64,000 nt of DNA from Oikopleura dioica (Eukaryota; Chordata; Appendicularia; Copelata; Oikopleuridae), in assembly GCA_907165135.1 (NCBI GenBank), contig OU015567.1, forward strand, positions 3,043,001 through 3,107,000, in the 5' to 3' direction. The translations under genes and the position numbers were made by a program. Shown here piece by piece: positions 35,030-44,042 of the stretch (the stretch's first letter is position 1; each line of letters opens with the position of its first letter). Below the pieces are notes generated by a model, which worked only from the letters and a program-made list of their open reading frames with translations, was not told where the DNA came from and did no database searches.

Positions 35030-36050
35030 ATGTCTTCAACATCTTTTAGTGAGAGTTTTCTGACAGATACGTCTGTGGACGAACAAAATATTCAGTTCAT
35101 CAATGGTGAGAATTAGGGCTAAATTCGGACTAATCAAAATTTTAGGAAAAACAGCAGTACAATTTAGAGATTTCATCGAGAAAAGCAGCCAATTCCAAAG
35201 TATTTGGAAAGCGCTGACCGATGAACGACGCGATAAATACGAGATCAAAGCAAAAATGGAACTCCTAGAAAACAAAATTGAAATTCTATCAAAAGAAAAT
35301 GCCTCTTTGAAGAACAGAATTGAAACCCAAGAATTAAAAACAGTCGAAATGGAAGAAAGTGCTGAAGACATGCGTATTGAGAATGAAATTTTGATGGAAA
35401 AACTTGAGTCAACATGAGATCGCTCAAAGATGCAAGAAGAAAGCTCGAAGCTTCATATTGACGCGCAAAATCGAGCTAGGGAGATCAAAAAATTGACAAA
35501 AGATCTGGAGCTGTTGAAAAAGGAGAAAGATGTGAAATTCTCAAAATTGGCCGAGATCATCGACTTAGAAAAAGAAAGAGTCGAAAAGGAGCTTGGGCCT
35601 TCGGCTGGGGCGGGGTTCTTTTACAAAAACGACCGCTCTATAAAATACGGTGGCACTCGGGCAACGATGGAAGAACCACATCTGAGAAAAATATTGAAGC
35701 TTTTATCGTTAGGAGCTCGAAAAATCAATCTCAAGCTCTGGTGTTACGACAATTTTGAGATTCAGGAAGGAAACTGGGAGATCAAATTCAAAGGGGCCTG
35801 GAAATGGGGTGATTTTTTCTTATGGATTTGTAATATAGGTTCCTCTTTCGTTATGTTAAAATACTTTATTCTTCCTTTAGATAGTCATGCCAGATTTACA
35901 GCCGTAGCTGAAGAAATCTGGGAAGTCACGGGTAAAGAAGAAAACAAAGAAGAAATTGCAAGTATTCCCGACAAAGGAAGAAGTCAGCTTATAAAATACA
36001 ATCGAAAAACTTCTTCTGAATATGTTCGATTTAATATTGTCTTTCTATAG
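35030..36050 (+). pseudogene. Coiled-coil protein gene interrupted by an in-frame TGA
   Basis: Exon 1 is 35030-35105 (MSSTSFSESFLTDTSVDEQN), phase 1. Exon 2 starts at 35146 and reads a long coiled coil (IWKALTDERRDKYEIKAKME; ELLENKIEILSKENASLKNR) to ILMEKLEST, then TGA at 35415-35417. The same frame continues without shift as DRSKMQEESSKLHIDAQNR, still coiled-coil, to about 35808. A 71-nt intron (35809-35879) follows, then DSHARFTAVAEEIWEVTG to the stop at 36050, with an AATAAA 7 nt later. If read through, the product is about 295 residues. Possible explanations: recent nonsense allele, sequence error, readthrough, or two isoforms. Function unknown; no membrane or signal segment. Confidence 0.55.
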
Positions 36051-36645
36051 TTTTCAATAAAATGAAATTAATAACCAATTTCCTGTTTTCCGGCGGTGGA
36101 ATTAGGTGTTTTCGTCGATCAACGTGATGCTCTCGATGCGATCGTTTCTCCCTACCGGTTGATATCCGACGATTACAGAGCAGCAAATTGTTCTCTTCAA
36201 TCCGCTTTGCAAAAGGCTCGATATTTTCAAAGCAAAACTCGCAAGCTGAGGATTGATAGTCGGCCTTGGCGAGGAAGTAGTTGTGGAAGCACAGTGCCAT
36301 TTGGAGGTTGAAAAGGATAGCGCCGGCCAGAAAGTAGACTCGCAGGAAGCTCTCTTTTTTACGAAGATTTGTCGACTCGTGAAATTTGATGGAGAAAATA
36401 GTTGTCTTTTCAGGATTAAATTAAGGGTATCACTATAATAAAATTGCCCGAGAAAATTTTTATCCTTTCCGTTAAAGTTAGAAAAGAAATAATTCCAAAG
36501 AAAATTCGCAGCCAATTCTCAGTGAAGATAAAAATCGTTGCTAAAAAAGAACTCGAAAAATGGGATTGAAAAAAATTGTACCGTGGAGTTCGAAAAAGGC
36601 ATAAATCACTAAAACAAAATCGAAAACATAGGCCAGCTCTCTCAT
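36031..36645 (-). CDS. Multi-pass membrane protein, possibly Frag1/PGAP2-like
   Basis: Exons run from 36645 down: MRELAYVFDFVLVIYAFFEL (ends phase 1 at a GTACAA donor); then ATIFIFTENWLRIFFGIISF with LTLTERIKIFSGNFII; then TTIFSIKFHESTNLRKKESF and LRVYFLAGAILFNLQMALCF before a cytosolic-looking tail rich in Arg and Glu. The second intron would be only 28 nt (GTGATA...AAAAG), at the lower limit even for compact genomes. Three to four hydrophobic segments and an FHNYF...ACEF block recall the PGAP2/Frag1/DRAM family of GPI-remodelling or autophagy membrane proteins. That resemblance is weak. N-terminal exons are probably missing. The 3' end overlaps the convergent coiled-coil gene by 20 nt. Confidence 0.4.
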
Positions 36646-36864
36646 TTCGTAGGATTGAATGACATTTTAGGGACATTTTTGCGTGTGAAAAAATTTTGAC
36701 TGTCTCGATTCCTTTGCAGCTGAGGATTAGGGAGTATGTACACAGGAGAACAACTTCCTGGAGAATGACGTTTTTGAAGTTGAATGCTTTCAACAATTGA
36801 AGTTCTTGAATATTCATCAAGAAAGGAGCTCCAAAAATGGTGCTTGTTTCATTTTGTTCATAAA

Positions 36865-38457
36865 ATGAGGCGGTTGCTTGTGTTCTTTTTCGGGTCTCTA
36901 GAGGCGTCGCTGTACCATGTGTACGAAAATCACTATAACTACAGACGACTTGGAGCTGGAAAGGCACCACCTGGTGAGTTTATCAATAAACTAGATAATC
37001 TAGTCAATAATTTATTGATAAGTCTTCCGCTTGGAAACGAAATTCCATTGAGAAATTTAATTTTCGTTAATGATATTTCAATTATAAATTATAGTTTATA
37101 ATTTATAATCTAGGCATCCTTGATAGCAACGAAAACTTTTCGTCGGGCTAAGAGTAAATAAATATAAACATGTGTGTAGAACCTTTTACTTATGGTCTCG
37201 TAAAATAAAATAATTCTAGACTCAAACAAATTTTAGGAAGCCCTCTGCAATTCAATCTGATAAGGCGAAATGCGGGAGACTCTGTTCCTGAAACCCTGGA
37301 CGCTGGAAAACTAGCTACAGCAAGAGGATGCTTTGGTGATGATTTCGAGGCATTGAATGAAGATTCAAGCTTCAACGAAGAAGCAGGAGCCAGCATAAGT
37401 GACTTTCCTTGGCTCAGGTTCGTCATTTTCTATTTTATAATAACAATTTTCGCAAAGAAATACTTGCTTGACTTTGGAAACCTGGTGCGAAGATGAAGTT
37501 TGCGATGCCAAGGAAAAACTGCTGGTCAACCATCAATGCGAAAAATACCAACCGGTCATCAGTGCAAAAAAACTGTCCCGAATCGTCATCAGATCCGAGT
37601 TCCAAAAAGAGCTCAAGAACTTCGTGAGTTCTGATGATTCATATTCCATCTTGAGCGAAGTCAATTTCAACGGCCTGTCGATTTATAAAATCAAGCAAAA
37701 TATTACATTCGATTCTTCGTTCCCTTCAAATTTGGCGGATTCTCTTCGGGAAATCAACGCTACAGCTGTGATTGGATCGAAATTGATAAAAATTGAAATC
37801 GAAGATAGCAGAATTGAGCTCTCAGACGTTGAAGACATGAACATGGACTTTTGGGAGCAGTTCAAAATATTCAGAAATCACACGGTAAGAGCTCAGTTTC
37901 CACGCTCGCCGAAAAGAATTATAGGAACTGAAAAATCTGACTTTATTTGGTGAAATAGCGGCGAAAAACGAAGCGGACGAATATATGAAAGATGACCCTG
38001 ACCAGCTCGGGCCGAAGCACCTTACCGATGAAATTTTGCTCAAAAACAATATTGAACCGAATAAAGAAGAATTGGAGAAGAGAATGAATACGCTCAGGTC
38101 ATTTTTTTAAGACGAGGCCTTTCACGAAATCGAGTGTATTACTGATTGAAATTTATTTCAGCAAACCACGGGATTTTGAAGTTTCATTTCCAGTTCAAAA
38201 ATATCTTGATGCCGTAAAAGCGCAAAAACAAAAGGAATTCGACCAAAAAGCTGATTTTCTCATCTCTCTTGGGTACGCTTTTTCACTCTTAGTATTCGTT
38301 ATTGGCCTCCTCTAGAAAACGATTAATCGAACGACAAAAAGAAATACTCAGAAAGAAGGGAATAACGGTTGATAAACTGAATGCTGCAGCGGAAAATCTA
38401 AAGAAGAGACTTGGTGATGCTTTTGCGGTTAGTCAAGAGGAGAGTCAAAAGTTTTGA
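36865..38457 (+). CDS. Secreted or lumenal protein of unknown family (~375 aa)
   Basis: Reconstructed from six exons whose phases all agree. They are: leader 36865-36976 (MRRLLVFFFGSLEASLYHVY); about 37237-37419 (GSPLQFNLIRRNAGDSVPET, ending SDFPWLR); about 37457-37884 (NTCLTLETWCEDEVCDAKEK, ending FRNHT); about 37922-38097 (ELKNLTLFGEIAAKNEADEY); about 38162-38273 (KPRDFEVSFPVQKYLDAVKA); and about 38315-38457 (KRLIERQKEILRKKGITVDK, ending EESQKF). The leader is a convincing signal peptide. The N-terminal part has five cysteines; the C-terminal half is highly charged and helical. No known domain recognised. Confidence 0.65.
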
Positions 38458-38643
38458 TTTAAATATTTAAAGATTGACGATGGTGTTTCTTTGCGAACAA
38501 ATTCCACTCATAAAAATTCAACAGAAATCGGCACTCCAAGGTATCATTTCGTAACAACGTTGGATTGACATAACAATACTTATTTGAGAACTCATGGGTT
38601 ACTATCATCAACTGTAAAGGTACAAAACTCAGCGCTCGACAAA

Positions 38644-39761
38644 ATGACGACCATCAACAATACCATCATCTGCCCCAGGTTGGTAAATTTCCTGATAAAA
38701 AATTAATTTTCTTTTATTCAGCTTATTCACTCACTTCTCAAACGCCTTTTTCTTCACAACTATTACTGTTACAGGTCAGAATTTGAAACGACCTCTTCAA
38801 CAATTGAATTTTTAGCTGTTGGTTATGGCGCGCAACATGCCAGTTCTGACAGCGGAAAGATCTTTATTTGCATTTTTTCGCTGATTGCGATTCCCTACAC
38901 GCTTTTTTGCATAAGGAAAGAGGCCGTTGTTCGATCTTGAGTTAGAAAATGTGGTAGCTGAAGCCTCTACCAGTATTATTAGCAAGTGGTTGAGACGATC
39001 TGGGGAGCGGCTAGCGGGATTTATGTATGGAAAACCTGTTCGAGAGCTCAAAATCCATCAAAAAGTGATTCTCTCATCGATTTACGGCTACTTTTGGAAC
39101 GGGTTTTTTCATTCATCTGCGAATACTTTCTAGCAGTTAAAATCCGCGAAAGCTTGATTTTCTTCTTTATTCTTCCCGTTATCATGTTCCAAGTGATTGA
39201 ACAGTGGTCTCTTGTCGACTCGATTTATTTTTGCATCGTGACGCTGACAACTGTCGGCTTTGGTGATCTTTCCCCAAGTCCACTTCAGGTAGTTTCTCCC
39301 TCTTGAATGGCAAAATGAAGCATTTGCTCTAGAATAGCGAAGATTTCAATGGTGGCAAATTCATTATGTTTTATCGATGGATTTGCTGCCTTTGGAAGAT
39401 GATGGGACTTGCTTTCATTGCGTTTTTATTTGAAATCTACCAGGTTAGGAAATCAGTCGAAGCTAGAAAAAACAGTGATGTTCAGGACAATTTACGTGAC
39501 GTTTTATTTCACGAGGAAGATGAAAAACCACTAGTCGAAAATGGTAATTTTAACGATACAATTCAAGCAATTATCTTTTCAGAGCATAAAGTTCCAGAAG
39601 ACCCTATCGAAGAAGACGAAGAAGACGAAATTGTCCGTCAGACTCGTTCGAAACGCACTCGTCGAATAGACAGCACAGACTGTCACCTTACAGCTCAGAA
39701 ATCGGCCATTAATTTCACGAAGAATGTCATCTTTCCTACTGATATAGAGCTAAAGCACTGA
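38644..39761 (+). CDS. Two-pore-domain (K2P) potassium channel
   Basis: Leak-type potassium channel with four membrane segments and two pore loops. A first exon MTTINNTIICP is followed by SLFTHFSNAFFFTTITVTAV and GYG (pore 1), TM2 (KIFICIFSLIAIPYTLFC), a cytosolic linker (LELENVVAEASTSIISKWLR), TM3 (LIFFFILPVIMF), pore 2 (DSIYFCIVTLTTVGFGD), TM4 (MMGLAFIAFLFEIYQ), and an acidic then basic C-tail (EEDEEDEIVRQTRSKRTRR). The TVGYG and TVGFG filters are intact. TM3 is reached by a 50-nt intron (GTTTTTTC...GCGAAAG). Oddity: after TM2, near 38913-38920, the frame must shift by one base (AGGAAAGAGG) to reach the linker. This may be an indel or an atypical intron. The N-terminus is shorter than in most K2P channels, so an upstream exon may be missing. 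Confidence 0.85.
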
Positions 39762-39939
39762 ACTGATCATAAATAAATCTATCTCAAATGTGACATGTCT
39801 ATGTTAGGCTTATTATTCGATTTCTTATTTATTTTTTCTAAGCCAATACAAGTCGGATCGTCATTTGGGTTTCATTCAATTGCTTCATTAACCTTTTATC
39901 GGATGTCGAGGATCAGACATAGAAGGTGGAAAAGATGAG

Positions 39940-39946
39940 TATAAAA
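39940..39946 (+). promoter_or_regulatory. TATA box of the 39.98-kb peptide gene
   Basis: TATAAAA lies 41 bp upstream of the ATG at 39981. Confidence 0.5.
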
Positions 39947-39980
39947 ACGAATAGGGGAGTTAGTCCATCAGAGAATCGCT

Positions 39981-40221
39981 ATGAGAGTTTATGCAGTTTT
40001 TCTTATGTTCGTGAATGCTTCTTCGATTCACAAAATGCCAGGTAGCAATCTGAGATGAGCATTTTTTTAAGATATTTTTAGGTTCAAAAAGAAGCCCTGC
40101 TAGGTTTGACCTGGACGAATTAAAAATAGACCTAGATGAGCTTGGGGAAGTTTTCGACTCGCTGAATATTTGGCCGTCTTTTGGCACCGGAACATTCGGC
40201 AGTGGCTATCATCAACGATAA
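39981..40221 (+). CDS. Small secreted peptide precursor (66 aa)
   Basis: Exon 1 (39981-40041) encodes the signal-like MRVYAVFLMFVNASSIHK and ends in phase 1. A 40-nt intron follows. Exon 2 (40082-40221) starts GSKRSPARFDLDELK and continues IDLDELGEVFDSLN, then a Gly/Phe-rich end, PSFGTGTFGSGYHQR. One Lys-Arg site directly after the leader would release a single peptide of about 42 residues with acidic-hydrophobic repeats (FDLDEL, IDLDEL). This makes it a candidate secreted peptide or hormone. No family assignment. It converges on the lectin gene, with about 145 bp between the stops. Confidence 0.6.
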
Positions 40222-40366
40222 CTGCACTTACAGTCAGTTTTGTCAAAACTCGAACAATCACTGTTTTCACGAATGGCCGAAACTCAAATAGTAGTGGCAG
40301 CTGACTGTTATAAAAACTGATTGCAATAAAAACTCTTGAGTTATTCCAAATTTTTATCTTTTTCTT

Positions 40367-42753
40367 TTATTCGAGCAAAATACATAATAATGACATAAGA
40401 AATGAACTGAATAAAGGAAAGGCGCCACTCCGAGTTCCTATCTCAGCATTTTCAAGTGTTTCAGTCTCTGGGCTGATGGTTGGAGCTTTACTGTCTTCTA
40501 TGATTTCGTTTTCGAATTCTTCTTCCATATTATTCAGGCCAATAAGCGTATCGTCGATGCTTTTCCAAGTTTCTTTATACTTTAGCTTATAATGAAATAA
40601 GCAAATCAAAACTCTTTCCTGTCTCCAATGTTAATAACCCCATTTGTCTCATTCATTTTGTTACCCATTTCTTCTTCATCTTGGCTTATTTTAACTGCCT
40701 TTGGTCTGATGCAAATCGCCATATGGGGAGCAGTACACCATTCATCATCCCAAAGGCCAAGTCCTCCAGCATTCTAGAGCTTAAGAACAGATCTTTCTTA
40801 CTAGAGGACTTACCAGAACAATGCAGTTTTGACCGACGCCTTGAAGTTGCCGATTATCAGGAACGCTTATTCAGGATCATTTTTTGTAAAGGACAATGCT
40901 TCTAATATAATTTTATCCCGATGCCCAGGAGCCCAGTTCAAAAAATTAACTGGAGAAGCAAATTCGTTCGCGTCCGAAACCCACCGACCGTTTTTCTTCT
41001 TGGTATCGACCCAAATTGTTTCTTCTGACTCGGTGAACTTTGATTCTGGCGCCAGCCTCCCGATTCGTTTTGAATCTCCAACAGAATTTATTCTTGGGAA
41101 ATGGCCTTGAAGATCACTACAAATTGTTTTCGAGGCTTTGTAGGGAGCTTTCTACAGGGTCAAAATGGTTTTCCTCTTTGATTGCAAAGTATTTAACGTA
41201 AACAATTTTGAGCCATTGGCATGTGGAATCACAATAAAGCACTCATCGTCATTGTAATCTTCAAAGGGTGGCTGGCACTTCGACTCGAACTTTGAATCTT
41301 CCAGATTATCCATATTGAAAAGCAATTCATTTTCTCTCTGCTCTTCGAACCAATTCGGTCTCCCAGGAACTGGACATTGTTCATTCCTGACGCAGATTTC
41401 GTTCCTGTCGCATTTTCGAGTTTGGCAGAAAGAATATCGCTCGCGGATGCAAAAATCGTCGTCCATCTTTCCCGGCTGGCCTCGGATGTTGACGAGCATG
41501 CAGTTTTGGAAGTATTCATTTCGGTTTTTATCATCTTTTAATTTTTAAGGGACCACGCGAACCTAGCTCGCGCCGCTTTTCAAAAAATCCATTCAGTACC
41601 TTATTTTTTGTCAAACTGAATGAAATTTTCAGGAAATATGTGGCTTTTTCTCCTCTTTAATCTCCAGTTTGAATTGTTTTCATATGATAATTTTTGAATC
41701 CAGCAGGAAGAAAACGAGATGCACAACTTTAAAAGGCATCAGCTCCTAAAATACTTGTCACTTGAAGTTACAAATACCTTCATCGAAAAGCGCATTCAAT
41801 TCTGATCAGAGATACGATCGCGTGGTCTTCAAATTTTATTTGCATTAGATCGTAATGAGGGGATTTATCAAGGAACACCCTTCGCGCGGCGGGGAATTTG
41901 CACTATTCGCGCTAAATTGGCGCGCTTCACGCCGCGAAACACCGGCTTCACGCGGAGTTACTGGACTAATCCGCTGGTTTTGACCGGATGTAAATAAAAT
42001 TTGAAGACCACGCGACCGTATCTCTGATCAGAATTGAATGCGCTTTTCGATGAAGGTATTTGTAACTTCAAGTGACAAGTATTTTAGGAGCTGATGCCTT
42101 TTAAAGTTGAGCATCTCGTTTTCTTCCTGCTTAATTCAAAAATAATCATATGAAAATAATTCAAACTGGAGATGAAAGAGGAGAAAAAGCCACATATGTC
42201 CTGAAAATTTCATTCAGTTTGACAAAAAATAAGGTACTGAATGGATTTTTTGAAAAGCGGCGCGAGCTAGGTTCGCGTGGTCCCTTAATGTCAAAAACCC
42301 CGTTTTTATCTTACACCAAACAGCATTATCCGGCAACAATTCGCCATCCCATTCTCCCCAATTATCCAGCTCTAGTTCATTTCCCCATGCATCAATCCAT
42401 ACTCCTTCCTTTTCCCTGTCCGTGTACCCCAGCCAGATCTTCTCATATAAGCCGGGCCCTTTCAGGGGAGAAGTAAGAGCTAACTTCTCCAGCGGAAATG
42501 CCTCCTGGCGACTGAATGTCGGCAAATTCGACTCCAAGCACGAGCATAACTTTGCCGCCTGATCAAAAGTCATTGGCGGGATCAAGCGGAAACACGAGCC
42601 GTAAGCCAAATCAGAAGTCTCTCCTCGCGATAGATCGAAAAACCCATCTGGGCAGTTGCTCGCGGACGATCGTAAATTCTGACTCTCGCTTTTGTAAATC
42701 TCTAGGTTCAGCAAAGGCGGTATGGAAAAATTTGTTTGATTTGCGATGCTCAT
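40367..42753 (-). CDS. Tandem C-type lectin-like protein with hydrophobic C-terminus
   Basis: Reading from 42753: MSIANQTNFSIPPL, then CTLD 1 (CPDGFFDLSRGE; FDQAAKLCSCLESNLPTFS; KIWLGYTDREKEGVWIDAWG; LDNWGEWDGELLPDN; then, across an intron, EYFQNCMLVNIRG and KMDDDFCIRERYSFC). A Cys-rich linker follows (CDRNEICVRNEQCPVPG). CTLD 2 has IWVDTKKKNGRWVSDANEF, FLNWAPG, then NRQLQGVGQNCIVL and LWDDEWCTAPHMAICI. An acidic stalk and a hydrophobic end (FPLFSSFLMSLLCILLE) suggest a membrane or GPI anchor. In CTLD 2 an intron after NWAPG appears to be GC-AG. The CTLD 1 intron (donor GTAAGATAA near 42315) contains a 736-bp foldback element. The stop TAA is embedded in AATAAA. The N-terminus lacks a strong signal peptide, so an upstream leader may be missing. 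Confidence 0.75.
41549..42284. mobile_element. 736-bp foldback element with TTAA flanks in a lectin intron
   Basis: Terminal arms of about 293 bp (41549-41841 and about 41993-42284) are near-perfect inverted complements, starting GGGACCACGCGAACC and ending GGTTCGCGTGGTCCC. The unpaired centre is about 150 bp and GC-richer. TTAA lies on both sides (41545-41548, 42285-42288), consistent with a TTAA target duplication, although TTAA could also be counted as part of the repeat. No coding capacity. Removing it restores an ordinary 40-nt intron in the lectin gene. Confidence 0.85.
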
Positions 42754-42802
42754 CCTTTCTTGGTAAAGATGCTCTGCCGCTCGCGCACTTCCTTTTTGGT
42801 TG

Positions 42803-42809
42803 TTTTATA
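42803..42809 (-). promoter_or_regulatory. TATA box of the lectin gene
   Basis: TATAAAA on the minus strand 50 bp before the ATG at 42753. It supports that ATG as the true start despite the weak signal peptide. Confidence 0.5.
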
Positions 42810-42829
42810 TGCAAATTTTTGACCTAGCT

Positions 42830-44042
42830 ATTGGAAGAAACAATGATGAGGGTGCAAGTCTGATTTTTTTAGTGTCTATTTTTTTACGAAAATTAATTTT
42901 TTTTTTTCATCCAAAAAACATGAAATCCCATCTATATAACCCGAACATCTGTGGTTTTTTGACCCCATTTAAACTTAAAAATAACATTCTTTCGGCATCA
43001 GACCTTATTGACAAAAACTGTCAGTTTTGCATTGAATTCCAATTTGTCCAACTGCTAGGTTTCAATTAAAAATAGAGCAAAAGTCAAGTCATAATCTTTC
43101 TTTGACCCGCGTGTCATAATCATCGATAATTATCCCTTGGAAATTAATGACCTCGAATTCTCCTTCAGCAAAATCCATCTCGTTGAAAAGAAAATCTCAA
43201 GAGCACCATTCAGAAGAAGAAAACGCAAACAATTATTCTTGAATAGAAAATGAGCCTTCTGAAGAGAGGGGAATGAGTGAATGACGATCTGACAAAGATT
43301 ATCGGGTCAATTTGAGCGGTGCCATTCATCTTGACCAGTTATAGTCAAAGGACAGGTTAGTGTAGGGAGATAGGGTTCATCGAAATTTAAATAGAGAAAA
43401 ATTGGGAAACGGAGATGGAGAAAGAAAATCTTTTTTTCTATTTACTGAATTGTAAAGCGAAATTATAGTTTTTGAGTCAACAACGCAGGGGTTTAAGGTA
43501 ATCTGCAAGGGCTCATCGTATGTCTTAATTTCTTTCAATACTCCAGGAGAAGTGCTTGTGTCTTTCTTAGAATTGGTTCATCAAAAACACAAGAAACAGA
43601 TAAATATAGTAAGTGTTACTTTACGACCTTTGCCCCTAGAATCGTAGAAAGGGGCTATCATTCGAGCCTATGATTCGAGCCATCCAATATTTCTAGAATC
43701 AGGGGTAGTGGTTAGGGGTAGGTACTGGGAACTGATAACGGATGGTCCGGGGAAGCGAAGCCCCCTGGCTTAGGCCTTAGGTGGGGGTACCAGGAGGGCG
43801 TAGCCCCTGGGTTAGGTTTAGGGTTAGGGGCAGCTCGAATGATAACCCCCTACTACCCCAAGCTATTAAAAGCCTGAACCAAAGGTTAACAATATTCGCC
43901 CGCAGATCTTCTGTTTGAAAGATAATTGTTTTTTCTTTCGCTGAAAGTGCTGTTTATTAGATTTTCGCCTTGATCATCACTAATCGTATTATTTTCAGGA
44001 CGAGACTGGAACAACTCGAAGCTGAAGCTAATTATCGAAAGA
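42830..44042. other. Spacer between lectin and GPCR genes
   Basis: About 1.2 kb between divergent genes. It contains a GAAGCCCCC and GGGCGTAGCCCC hairpin block with TTAGGTTTAGGGTTAGGGG (43740-43832), resembling the 22.2-kb block, and low-complexity AT tracts. No gene supported. Confidence 0.4.
43735..43850. repeat. GAAGCCCC/TTAGGG-like repeat block
   Basis: GGGGAAGCGAAGCCCC, GGGCGTAGCCCCTGGG and GGGTTAGGTTTAGGGTTAGG lie in succession. The block is related in composition and word content to 22178-22310, pointing to a dispersed repeat. Confidence 0.45.

Noticed and set aside
42611..42814. Alternative open frame at the lectin gene 5' end (MHIKQPKRKC)
   Set aside because: It overlaps the first CTLD exon in another frame, starts at the TATA box itself and has no lectin residues.
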